From positions 1 to 37,714 of the forward strand of contig JOAA01000054.1 of assembly GCA_000720375.1 (NCBI GenBank): 37,714 nt of DNA. The letters are read 5' to 3'. Source of the DNA: Rhodococcus rhodnii. GTDB taxonomy: Bacteria > Actinomycetota > Actinomycetes > Mycobacteriales > Pseudonocardiaceae. The first letter of the stretch is position 1. Each line of letters opens with the position of its first letter. A program made the position numbers and the translations under genes. Under the pieces are notes generated by a model, which did not search any database, was not told the DNA's origin, and was given only the letters and a program-made list of their open reading frames with translations. Shown in pieces: positions 25,961-35,225 of the stretch.

Positions 25961-26157
25961 GCGCCGATCCACCTGTGTTCCTCCGGGTCGAGAAGGGCAC
26001 CGCGGATCTGGTCGAGCTCGGCGTACTGGCCGCGCTGTTGCGGCTCCGGTCGCGGCAGGCACCCGCCAAACCGGCAAGTCTGGCCGCGCACTGGCGCCGC
26101 CCCGAACGCCAGCCTGGGTTCGCCGATCCCCGCGCGTGGCCGAACACACCATCCTGA
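25957..26157 (+). CDS. Acyl-CoA carboxylase epsilon subunit
   Basis: This 66-residue protein matches actinomycete carboxylase epsilon subunits: an N-terminal 'FLRVEKGTADLVELGVLAALL' helix and a C-terminal tryptophan/proline tail ('HWRRPERQPGFADP', 'AWPNTPS'). Epsilon subunits bind the beta hexamer and raise carboxylase activity. It overlaps the beta gene by ATGA, so the complex is translated together. The gene is short and easy to miss. Confidence 0.88.
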   Translation: MSADPPVFLRVEKGTADLVELGVLAALLRLRSRQAPAKPASLAAHWRRPERQPGFADPRAWPNTPS

Positions 26158-26172
26158 CGAGAAAGGACAGCC

Positions 26173-27171
26173 ATGGACGTCGGACTTCTGTTCGACTTGC
26201 GCAACCCCAGCGACTGGCGCCAGGAGTGGGCGTACCACTACGCACGCACACTGGAGTTCTGTGAGGAGGCCGACCAACGTGGTGCGGGCGGGATCTGGTT
26301 CACCGAACACCACCTCTTCGAAGACGGCTACCTGCCGCAGCCGTTGACGTTCGCCGCGGCCGCCGCGGCACGCACTCGCAATGTGCGCATCGGCACCGCG
26401 GTTGTGTTGCCGGCCTTGCGTAAACCCGCACAGCTCGCGGAGGAGGCGGCGATTGTCGACCTGATCAGCGGCGGCCGGCTGGAACTCGGGATCGGCGCGG
26501 GTTACCGAGTGCCAGAATATCAACTGTTCGACATCGGGTTCGAACGCCGGTTCGGCAGGACTGGCGAGGTCATCACCGAAGTACAGCGGCTGTGGACGGA
26601 AGGCGGGGTGACACCAGGACCGGTCCAGCAACCTGTGCCACTGTGGGGCGGATTCTACAAACCACGCGGTGCACGGCTTGCCGGACGGCTCGGTATGGGT
26701 CTGCTGCACATCTCACACGAGATGTTCCCGCACTACGTGCAAGGCCTGGTGGAAGGCGGTCACGACCCCGCGGCGGCACGCGTCTGCGACCTGCTGCCCG
26801 TGCTGCTCGCGGACGATCCAGAGGAAGCCTGGACCCGAGTGGCACCACATCTGGCGCACCAGATGAACTCGTATCGTCAGCTGTCCGTCGAGGGAACTGA
26901 TCACCCGGTACCACCCCTACTCGGACTCGAGGACCTCCGGCACCAGCCCACTGACGGTTCATGGGGCCTGTTGGAGATCCTGACCCCCGAGCAGGCAGCC
27001 GAACGCATCCATGCCCGCACCGCAGGCCTTCCGGTGCGGCACCTGATCTTCTGGGCCAGCATCGCCGGAATGCCGGACGACCTGGTGGCCCGCAACATCG
27101 AGCTGGTGAGTGAACAACTGCCGCCCTTGTTGGACAAGGCCTTCGCGGAGGCGGCGACGACCGGTGGCTGA
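26173..27171 (+). CDS. Luciferase-like (LLM class) flavin-dependent monooxygenase
   Basis: A 332-residue TIM-barrel protein: 'DVGLLFDLRNPSDWR', 'GGIWFTEHHLFEDGYLPQP' (a typical luciferase-family E-H-H motif), 'RIGTAVVLPALRKPAQLAEE', 'SGGRLELGIGAGYRVPEY'. It differs from the one at 8,511 in length and motifs, so the two are not recent duplicates. AGAAAGGA lies before the ATG. Its stop overlaps the start of the exporter. It is probably a flavin-dependent oxygenase for late oxidation or C-C cleavage of the aglycone; the reaction is inferred only from class and context. Confidence 0.9.
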   Translation: MDVGLLFDLRNPSDWRQEWAYHYARTLEFCEEADQRGAGGIWFTEHHLFEDGYLPQPLTFAAAAAARTRNVRIGTAVVLPALRKPAQLAEEAAIVDLISGGRLELGIGAGYRVPEYQLFDIGFERRFGRTGEVITEVQRLWTEGGVTPGPVQQPVPLWGGFYKPRGARLAGRLGMGLLHISHEMFPHYVQGLVEGGHDPAAARVCDLLPVLLADDPEEAWTRVAPHLAHQMNSYRQLSVEGTDHPVPPLLGLEDLRHQPTDGSWGLLEILTPEQAAERIHARTAGLPVRHLIFWASIAGMPDDLVARNIELVSEQLPPLLDKAFAEAATTGG

Positions 27172-28330
27172 ACGTTCACCGTGGACGCTGCTGTTCGTAC
27201 TGTCAGGCAACATGATCCTTGACGCACTCGAAGTGTCGATAGTCCTGCTGGCGATCCCGGTGATCGCGGCGGATCTGGACAGTTCACTGTGGACAGCGCA
27301 GTGGCTGATGAGCGGGTTCGCCGTCGGTTTCGCAGCCGGGCTTCTCCCCGGCCCCGCTCTCGCGGCGCGTTGGGGACGACGAACCACGTACCTCGGCGCA
27401 ACCGCACTGTTCGTACTCGCGTCCCTAGCCGGCGGTCTGACAAGCAGTATCGCGGTACTCATCGCATCGCGTGCGCTCAAAGGCTTTTCAGCCGCACTGA
27501 CCGCACCAGCCGGACTCGCCGTGATCACCACGGCCTTCCCGGAAGGCGCACCGCAACGCAAGGCGGTGGCGATCTATTCACTCTTCGGTGCGACAGGATT
27601 CACCATCGGCTTGCTGCTGTCAGGTGTGCTCGTCGAAGTGGGATGGAGCTGGGTCTTCCTTTTCCCGGCTCCGATAGCGCTGGCGTTGCTGATCGCAGCG
27701 TGGCTGACGCTGCCCCGCGACGCCCCCCAGCCACCGAAGATCACACTTTCGCTGCTGTTGAAAGGAAACCTGACTCGATCCGCGATTGGCGCGGCCACAC
27801 TGCACGGCGCATACGTCAGTGTCCTGGTCCTGATCACCTTGCACCTGTACCACGAATTCGCCTGGCGGCCGTGGCAAATCGCAGTCGCCCTATTGCCCGC
27901 CTGTCTACCGCTGTTGATCTCCGTCCCCTTCGCCGGACAACTCGTCGCCCGCTTTGGCGCGACACGCCTCATCGCAGCCGGTGCGACAGCCGCCCTCTGC
28001 GGAGAACTGCTCTATCTGACCCAACCCGCACCCGACTCGTACCTCACCGGCCCACTCCCGGTTCTGTTGCTCGTCGAGGCGGGCTTCGTGCTGTCCTTCG
28101 CAGCACTCAATATGAAGGCGACGTCGACCGTCGCACCGAATTTTCGCCCAGCAGCGGTGGCTCTCTACCAGACGGCGGTACAAATCGGTGGCATCGTTCT
28201 GTTGCCACTAGTGACCGCACTCCTGGACGACCAGCAGGATCCCCGGGCGCCCTTGATATTCGTTACGGCGGCGGGGCTCGTGGGGATCACGGCAGCGGTC
28301 ACCGGACTTCGTGCGAAGGTCCACTCATGA
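27164..28330 (+). CDS. MFS exporter (probably 12 TM)
   Basis: A hydrophobic protein of about 388 residues: 'FVLSGNMILDALEVSIVLLA', the cytoplasmic loop 'AARWGRRTTYLG', and 'LFGATGFTIGLLLSGVLVE' as the antiporter motif C region. GTG 27,164 overlaps the upstream stop by 8 bases and has GGAGG 12 bases before it. It is the last gene of the biosynthetic run. With the pump at 11,341 it gives the cluster two exporters. Right after its stop the sequence turns into transposon debris. Confidence 0.9.
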   Translation: MAERSPWTLLFVLSGNMILDALEVSIVLLAIPVIAADLDSSLWTAQWLMSGFAVGFAAGLLPGPALAARWGRRTTYLGATALFVLASLAGGLTSSIAVLIASRALKGFSAALTAPAGLAVITTAFPEGAPQRKAVAIYSLFGATGFTIGLLLSGVLVEVGWSWVFLFPAPIALALLIAAWLTLPRDAPQPPKITLSLLLKGNLTRSAIGAATLHGAYVSVLVLITLHLYHEFAWRPWQIAVALLPACLPLLISVPFAGQLVARFGATRLIAAGATAALCGELLYLTQPAPDSYLTGPLPVLLLVEAGFVLSFAALNMKATSTVAPNFRPAAVALYQTAVQIGGIVLLPLVTALLDDQQDPRAPLIFVTAAGLVGITAAVTGLRAKVHS

Positions 28331-28381
28331 TCGCGGCATCCGACGCCAGTGGCTGAAGCTCCGTCACTTGAACGACACCAC

Positions 28382-28575
28382 TAGCGCACGCGCTCTTCGA
28401 GTACATCGAAGGGTTCTACAACCGCCGCCAGCGACACTCCGCCTTGGACTGGATGAGCCCAATAGAGTTCGAAACCATCACCCACACGTCGAGCCTGATC
28501 TCCTCACCACCGAGTCCGTGAAACCGGGGCAACATCAACCCTGTCCGCCAAAACGGGTCAACCCCAGTCTCGGTG
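28382..28575 (+). mobile_element. IS3-family transposase C-terminal fragment with probable IS end
   Basis: The frame reads 'ALFEYIEGFYNRRQRHSALD' then 'WMSPIEFE', the canonical C-terminus of IS3-family OrfB. Everything upstream of this is missing; the fragment begins about 50 bases after the exporter stop. A stretch at about 28,546-28,575 (TGTCCGCCAAAACGGGTCAA) resembles the terminal inverted repeat of such elements. Confidence 0.8.
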
Positions 28576-28748
28576 GGTGAGTTACTCGGGTACGGAGTCG
28601 CGTCAACACTGGCGGAGGATGAAGATCCAACAACATCTCCGTGCGTCTTATCACCGACACTCTGTTGGTTACGTTGAAGTAACCGGCAACTGGATGTCAC
28701 GCTCGGACGACCAGCACCTGACACACGAGGACCATCTTGACCGACGCC
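28576..28748 (+). promoter_or_regulatory. Non-coding stretch with an inverted repeat
   Basis: No gene is supported here. GGTTAC and GTAACC with a 6-base spacer (28,667-28,684) form a clean inverted repeat about 65 bases before the UvrA-like remnant. It may be a surviving operator of that gene. Confidence 0.4.
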
Positions 28749-29091
28749 ATGAACATGGCCACCAAGCGACGCACCGATCCAGTCGCGATCGAAGTACGCG
28801 GCGCGTGTCCACAATCTCCAGAACGTGGACGTGTCCGTCCCTTTGCGACAGATGGTCGCCATTGTGGGCGTGTCGGGCTCGGGGAAGTCGTCACTCGCGC
28901 TTGGAGTGCTGTACGCGGAAGGGTCACGACGGTACATCGAAGCGCTGTCGACGTACACCCGACGGCGTCTGCCACAGGCGGCTCGTGCGTCAGTAGACAG
29001 TGTCGAACATGTGCCGGCGCCTGTGGCCTGCCGACGTACCAGATCTCCCGGTGGGAAACCGGCGAGGCGAATCCGGAACCGGTTCTCTTAA
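28749..29091 (+). pseudogene. UvrA-like (drug-resistance type) N-terminal remnant
   Basis: Two frames together give the start of a UvrA-type ABC ATPase: '[19 protein letters not shown]', then, after an apparent 2-base deletion near 28,802, '[14 protein letters not shown]', Walker A '[13 protein letters not shown]', '[19 protein letters not shown]' and 'VEHVPA'. It stops at about 29,091, so roughly the first 110 residues remain of a protein normally 700 or more residues long. UvrA paralogues such as DrrC confer resistance to DNA-binding aromatic polyketides, so this may be a lost self-resistance gene. Confidence 0.75.
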
Positions 29092-29780
29092 ACACAGCCA
29101 CGTGAACAACCCTGTGACCTTGAGTTCTTCCAAGGTGGCGCTGCACCGAGCGATGACGGACCAGCGACTGTGATCCGGTTCGAGGCGGTCGCCAAGTCGG
29201 TCCACGAGGAGCCTATTCTCCGTTCTGGGTTGTCGCTGACGAGCCGGAAACCTAGATCGCTGGCAGCTCACCCCGCCTCCGGACAATGACCCCGCGTGGA
29301 ACGACGTGGTCCGACAGGGCATCCAGCCGCACGGCACTCGGCTCGGCTGCCGTGGTCCGCAGCGGAGACCAGGGCAGCCACCACGGTTCTCACGAAGTCA
29401 CGGATGGGTGGGCGGCGAAGGCACCATCAATGAACGTGTGGCTGGACTGGCTCGGCACATGGAGCCAACCGGAGTCCCATGTGGCCGAGTTCCGTTTGGT
29501 CATGAACGTCGTGAACCGGAGTGGGTCGATGCCGTCGTAGTTATGACGGACGATGGATTGGTATATGCCATCCGACACGACGAGGACGAGTGGGGCAGTC
29601 ATGCTACGCAGCGATCGCGATTGCCCGCTGCAGCGCTGGGTGTGTCTGCGCCCTGCTCGATGCCACGCTCGGACCGTGAAACCCTGTGGGTGCCGACAAC
29701 TACATCCATGGGACCTGACCTGCAGATCTTCGAAGCTCCAGAGATGGCGCCACTGGGCGGGCACACCAAGATGCTGCGTC
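29092..29780. other. Degenerate region, no supported gene
   Basis: Open frames exist on both strands (for example plus 29,306 onward and minus 29,764-29,390), but none shows a recognisable domain or the third-position G/C bias of the neighbouring genes. It lies between two dead elements, and decayed mobile DNA is the likeliest content. Confidence 0.5.
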
Positions 29781-30838
29781 GTGCTGCTGCGACTCCCCTA
29801 CCTTGCTCTCACTGGCGTGTTCGCGTTCCTCCGGTAACTGCCGACGAACAGCACCGACAAGGACATCGAGAGCTTGGCCCTGCGCCACCAGCTCACAGTC
29901 CTGCAGCGTCAAGTCGGCAAGCCACGTCTCACCCCGCCCGACCGCGCGTTCCTCGCCGTCCTCCTGCACCGCGTCCCCAGACCAACACTGCGGCAGCTCC
30001 ACTTGATCGTCTCCCCCGACACGATCTTGCGCTGGCACCGTGATCTGCTCCGCGGCCGTCACGCGCGAGCATCCCGCTCGACGCGACCAGGCCGACCGCA
30101 CACCATCCGCAGCATCCAGGCCCTTGTCCTGCGACTCGCCCGCGAAAACCCGAACTGGGGCTATCGACGCATCCACGGCGAACTCGCCGCCCTGGCCATC
30201 ACGGCCGCTCCCTCCACCGTCTGGGAAATCCTGAGGAGCAACGGCGTCGAACCGGCGCCTCGCCGCGATCACCTAACCTGGGCCGCCTTCCTACGCAACC
30301 CGTTCCCTCACCGGAACCCGCCTGTTCGTCCTCGCCGTCATCGAGCAACGCCACCCGCCGCATCCGCATCCTCGGCGCGACCGCGCACCCAACCGCGGCT
30401 TGGACCACCCAACTGGCCAGAAATCTCACGATGGATCTCCAGGACGTCGGCGCCACCAAGGTGAAGTACCTGATCCGGGATCGCGACAGCAAATACACCG
30501 CCGCCTTCGACACCGTGCTTGCTGACAGCGGGATCACGGTCGTCAAAACCGGTATCCGCGTACCACGTATGAACGCGATCATGGAACGCTGGATCCGCAC
30601 CTGCCGAACCGAACTCCTCGACCGCACCCTCATCCTCAACCAAGCACATCTACTCCACGCACTCCGCGAGGACGAACACTTCTACAACCAGCATCGACCC
30701 CACCGCGCACTCCATGCCGCAGCACCACAACGCGCACTACCCGAACCCATCACCAACCCAGACCCAATCAAGCACCTTGACGTCCGGCGACAAGATCGAC
30801 TCGGCGGCATCCTCCACGAATACCACCACGCCGCTTGA
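29781..30838 (+). mobile_element. Inactivated integrase-core (rve/DDE) transposase
   Basis: Nearly the whole transposase can be followed. The N-terminus is 'LLRLPYLALTGVFAFLR', then an in-frame TAA (29,835-29,837), 'ALRHQLTVLQRQVGKPRLTP', 'VSPDTILRWHRDLL', and 'LRLARENPNWGYRRIHGELA'. A deletion follows near 30,297 and a one-base insertion near 30,346, after which the catalytic core resumes with 'RIRILGATAHPTAAW', 'YLIRDRDSKYTAAFD', 'PRMNAIMERWIRTCRTELLD' and 'FYNQHRPH'. Stop codon, deletion and frameshift make it inactive. Same family and strand as the remnant at 200-575. Confidence 0.85.
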
Positions 30839-30985
30839 CGTGCGTGGACACCATTGTCGGCACCTACAGGGCCTCGCCTCCACCACAGTATCGCTGCTCG
30901 GCGGTGCGGCCTGCCAGATGGCCGCACCGAGCGAATCGTGCAGTCGCCTGCTCCCGGTCTCCGGCGGATAGCTGGTCACCCCGCC

Positions 30986-31250
30986 ATGCCAGAGCGGCAA
31001 ATCACCGCGGCGCCGGCGGATGTCGACACAGTACCCGCACTCGGATCCGAGCTCCGGGCGCCGCGTGTCGCCGCCGGCCCATCCCAGCGCGATCTCGCAA
31101 CGAAAATCAACTACAGCCACGTCACAATCCACAAAGCCGAGAGGTCGACCCGCCCTCCCTCCTGGCCAGTCGTGGAGACGGTCGCCAGGACGTGCGTGCC
31201 CCCGGCGAGGACCTCGACTGGTGGCACGGCCTATGGAAGGCAACCGGTCC
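30986..31250 (+). pseudogene. Frameshifted XRE-type helix-turn-helix regulator
   Basis: The first frame gives 'LGSELRAPRVAAGPSQRDLA', 'TKINYSHVTIHKAERSTRPP' and 'SWPVVETVARTC', typical of actinomycete XRE regulators. A one-base deletion near 31,195 shifts to the next frame, which continues in register as 'APGEDLDWWHGLWKATG'. The protein is therefore broken after the DNA-binding domain. It lies among transposon debris. Confidence 0.65.
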
Positions 31251-31584
31251 ACAACCACCGAAGCAGCCGCGGGCAGCAGCACCATCGACACGTGCACGCC
31301 CAAGAACGCTGAGCCTGCCCGGCCCGGGCGCCCCGTCTTGGGGTGACGGTGCCGCTTCTTATATGTGGACATAAATAGTCTGGTCGCATTCATATATAAG
31401 AGATGACAGGGTGAGTGGGGCGATGGTGGACTCCATGGAGTCCCGGTCGAGCGGCACAACTCAGGTACGGGCAGCGTGCTGAGTCCTGCCGGATCGGGTT
31501 GTTCGGAGCCTGCCGGCGTGAACGCATCGACACGGAATCCGCTTCGGGCTCGCGAGTCAGTACGTATTCGCCGGGGAGGAACCA

Positions 31585-32886
31585 TTGGGTAGGCAAGGAA
31601 AGCTGTTCGCTTCGTACAGTCGGCGGCGGATGTTGAGGTTGGCCGCCTCCGGTGCGGTCGGTGTCGGGATCTCCACGACGGTTGGTGGCGGCGTCGCGGG
31701 CGCTTCTGCCACACCTGGGGTGTCTCAGGGCATGGCTGGATCCGCGAAGCTGTCCGGTGATGTACGGCGCGTGATCGTCTTTCACCTGGACTCGTTGCAC
31801 CATGAGGCTCCGGAGCGGCTCGGTCTGGAGAACTTCCAGCGCGTCGCTGAGCGGGGCACCCGCGTGGCGGAGGCCCTCACCATCTCCCCGTGGCACCCGA
31901 CGGTCAGTGGATTCTGGCCGTTGTCCACGACATCCTTTCCGAACCCCACCACATTCGCCGGTTCGGTGTTTCTCCGGCCATGGCGGCAGCAGCGCTATCT
32001 TCAGCACAGTTTCGCGGGCTACACAGCGCACATCGCCAACAGTGACGCGTACCGGTCGCTCAATCCAGGCTTCGACTTCGTTCGTCTCCACGATGACGAC
32101 AGCGACGAGGACAATGTTCGGCTGGGTCTGCGCCAGTTGAGGCAGCACGAGGACCTCGCTTTCATGCGGTTGCTGTTACAGGACACCAATGCGGTGAGCC
32201 AGGAGGTGGCCAACGCCCCGGCTGGCGTGCCCTGGGCTCGCGACATCTACGGAAACGGCTCGCCCTATCCGGACGCTGTGCGCAACGCCGACAGGTTGCT
32301 CGGGACCTTTCTCGACGGACTGGAACGATTGGGCATGGCGGAGGACACGCTGCTCGTCGTGCTCGCCGACGGGCAGTCACGCCACGGTTGGCATCCCGTG
32401 CAGGCGGAGGACTCCTGGCGGATTCCCCTTGTCTTCGCCGGACCAGGTGTAGCGAAGGGCCGGACCGTTCCCTACGCGGAGAACATCGACATCGCGCCGA
32501 CAATCGCTGCTCTGGCTGGGGTCGCCGGACCCACCGACGACGGCGGCTCCGGTCGGGTGCTCGACGAGATCCGCACGACCGGCGGCCTGGCCAACGGTGT
32601 TCCGCGCCGCGTCGAGCGGATCAACCGGCAGATCGTGGAGTACCTGCGAGTGGAGGGGTGGATGCGCGCCCACGCGCGGGAGTACCCGTACCTCGACGTG
32701 CGACTCATGGCCGCCCACAACGGATTGGTCACCGACGCACAGTTCTGGAGCCTTGACCGCATCGACGAGTGGCCCCAGGCGGGGTCGCTTGATCGGATGA
32801 TCGAGGACAACCAGTACGCGCTCGATCTTCTCCATCAGGCGCTTCAGGAGTCTGGCGCGCCGCCGCTACCGGGCGGCCGAGGGTGA
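31585..32886 (+). CDS. Exported alkaline phosphatase/sulfatase-superfamily protein
   Basis: A 433-residue protein with an N-terminal Tat-like signal: 'SRRRMLRLAASGAVGVGIST', with an Ala-rich region and possible cleavage after 'GASA'. The mature part begins 'DVRRVIVFHLDSLHHEAPE' and includes 'PYPDAVRNADRLLGTFLDGL', 'DTLLVVLADGQSRHGWH' and 'RIPLVFAGPG', the layout of sulfatase/phosphatase-fold enzymes with metal-binding Asp and His. The TTG at 31,585 follows GGGGAGGA closely; ATG 31,630 would cut the twin-arginine motif. Substrate unknown. It converges with the LysR gene, with four bases between the stops. Confidence 0.82.
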   Translation: MGRQGKLFASYSRRRMLRLAASGAVGVGISTTVGGGVAGASATPGVSQGMAGSAKLSGDVRRVIVFHLDSLHHEAPERLGLENFQRVAERGTRVAEALTISPWHPTVSGFWPLSTTSFPNPTTFAGSVFLRPWRQQRYLQHSFAGYTAHIANSDAYRSLNPGFDFVRLHDDDSDEDNVRLGLRQLRQHEDLAFMRLLLQDTNAVSQEVANAPAGVPWARDIYGNGSPYPDAVRNADRLLGTFLDGLERLGMAEDTLLVVLADGQSRHGWHPVQAEDSWRIPLVFAGPGVAKGRTVPYAENIDIAPTIAALAGVAGPTDDGGSGRVLDEIRTTGGLANGVPRRVERINRQIVEYLRVEGWMRAHAREYPYLDVRLMAAHNGLVTDAQFWSLDRIDEWPQAGSLDRMIEDNQYALDLLHQALQESGAPPLPGGRG

Positions 32887-32890
32887 CTGG

Positions 32891-33787
32891 TCAGCGGACC
32901 CGTGTGACGTCGCGGGCCACCGCGACGAAGTTCGCGGCGACCGGCGAGAGGCCGCCTTTCGGTGTCGCGAGGGCCAGTTCGACCAGTCTCGTGGTCGGAC
33001 TCAGTTTGACGAAGACGGCCCCCAGCCCGGAGAGGGCGGCGACGGTGCCCGGCACGATACTGACCCCGCAACCCGCGGCGACCAGGCCCACGATCGTCTG
33101 CATCTGCACCGCTTCCTGCGCCACCGATGGGACGAACCCAGCTTCCTGGCAGAGCGCGGTGATGCGGTCGTAGAGCCCCGCGCCGAACTGGCGGGGGAAC
33201 CGTACGAACGGTTCCTCGGCCAGCGACTTGACGTGCACCCGCTCCCGAGTCGCCAGCCGGTGTCCCTTGGGCAAAGCGATCACCAACGGCTCGCGGGACA
33301 CCGGCACGAGATCGAGTTCGGTGTCCGCCGGAGCGGGAAGCGGCGGCCGCACGAACCCCACGTCCAGTGACTTGTCGCGCAGGCGCTCGACCTGGCTGGC
33401 CGTCGGCAACTCGGCGAACCGCACCGTGACGTTCGGGTAGCGATCCCGGTAGGCGCGCATCACGGCCGGAAGCGGATGCAGCGTGGCGGAGCCGACCATG
33501 CCGACGACGAGTTCCCCGATGTCGCCACGCCCCGCCGAACGCGCGCGGGTGCGCGCCGACTCCACCATGGACAACGCTCTGCGGGCATCGTCGACGAACA
33601 CCTCGCCGGCCGGCGTGAGCCGGACATGGCGAGTGTCCCTGTCGAACAGCGACACACCGAGCTCGCCCTCCAACGCCTTGATGGCCTGGCTCAACGGCGG
33701 CTGCGCGATACCGAGTTCCGCTGCGGCACGGCCGAAGTGCAGATGGTCGGCGACAGCGACAGCGGCACGCAGATGCCTCAGCTCCAC
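32891..33787 (-). CDS. LysR-family transcriptional regulator
   Basis: A 298-residue LysR regulator. Its winged helix at residues 1-60 reads 'MELRHLRAAVAVADHLHFGR', 'AQPPLSQAIKALEGELGV' and 'LFDRDTRHVRLTPAGEVF', and the substrate-binding fold carries 'GELVVGMVGSATLHPLP'. An inverted repeat (TTGTGC, 7 bases, GCACAA) lies 39 bases upstream of its start and is a likely autoregulatory site. No divergent target gene is evident next to it, so its regulon is unclear. Confidence 0.95.
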   Translation of the reverse strand: MELRHLRAAVAVADHLHFGRAAAELGIAQPPLSQAIKALEGELGVSLFDRDTRHVRLTPAGEVFVDDARRALSMVESARTRARSAGRGDIGELVVGMVGSATLHPLPAVMRAYRDRYPNVTVRFAELPTASQVERLRDKSLDVGFVRPPLPAPADTELDLVPVSREPLVIALPKGHRLATRERVHVKSLAEEPFVRFPRQFGAGLYDRITALCQEAGFVPSVAQEAVQMQTIVGLVAAGCGVSIVPGTVAALSGLGAVFVKLSPTTRLVELALATPKGGLSPVAANFVAVARDVTRVR

Positions 33788-33825
33788 AAAGGCGACGATA
33801 CCGTGGAAATATCAATGCCGATCGA

Positions 33826-33844
33826 TTGTGCTACCGGTGCACAA
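33826..33844. promoter_or_regulatory. LysR-type operator
   Basis: TTGTGC and GCACAA flank a 7-base centre in a perfect inverted repeat of the T-N11-A type bound by LysR regulators. ATCGAT copies extend the dyad outward with a 2-base offset. It is placed just upstream of the LysR start at 33,787. Confidence 0.6.
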
Positions 33845-34114
33845 CATCGATCCGTGCTCAGACACCGCGGCGGTTCCGCGGACAAGACTTCTGGGACGGC
33901 TGTCGGCCGTGGAACATCAGGCCGGTCCAATGGGGACGGTCTGGACATGTCGGCGGGGCTTGGATTGGTCGCGGGCTCCTGTTGGGCACTCGGCGCCTTG
34001 CCCGTGTGGCGGGGCGGCCGGCCGCCACTCTCGCGAGTTTCGGTGCCACGACTGCGAATGCGGCACTCTTCGCCCGGATGCCGACCTGCGGCGTGCGTGA
34101 CGGTACGTCTTCGA
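33845..34114. other. Intergenic stretch, nothing recognised
   Basis: No supported gene between the LysR operator and the aldo/keto reductase stop. Plus-strand frames crossing it continue as antisense of the reductase. A Cys-rich peptide in one frame (about 34,000-34,100) looked zinc-ribbon-like but has no family match that I can defend. Confidence 0.45.
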
Positions 34115-35086
<972 letters not shown>

Positions 35087-35114
35087 GGCGCGGACTTCCC
35101 TTCCCACTAATTAA

Positions 35115-35216
35115 GTACCGATCGGTACAGAACCGTAGCACATCAAGACCGGCCGGTACCGAACTGTCGGGGCATAATGAAACCGCTGGTCAGCGTAGAT
35201 CTGTACCGAGGGGTAC
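35115..35216. promoter_or_regulatory. Divergent promoter with repeated TetR-type operators
   Basis: GTACCGATCGGTAC at 35,115-35,128 is a perfect 14-base palindrome. GTACC-GAGG-GGTAC at 35,203-35,216 keeps the same arms and spacing. GACCGGCCGGTAC at 35,147-35,159 is a partial third copy. The outer two face the aldo/keto reductase and the TetR gene respectively, as expected for one repressor controlling both genes. Confidence 0.8.
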
Positions 35217-35225
35217 GCTTGTGGC

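Noticed and set aside
24536..26251. Long minus-strand open frame (571 codons)
   Set aside because: Antisense shadow of the carboxyltransferase and epsilon genes, whose families are certain.
29168..29260. Possible start of an ABC-transporter ATPase ('VIRFEAVAKSV')
   Set aside because: Only about ten residues resemble such a start, with no Walker A following.
29390..29764. Minus-strand frame of 124 codons in the degenerate region
   Set aside because: No domain, biased toward random composition, flanked by dead elements.
34000..34100. Cys-rich peptide resembling an ISL3 transposase zinc ribbon
   Set aside because: Spacing of cysteines and flanking residues do not match well, and there is no further transposase sequence.
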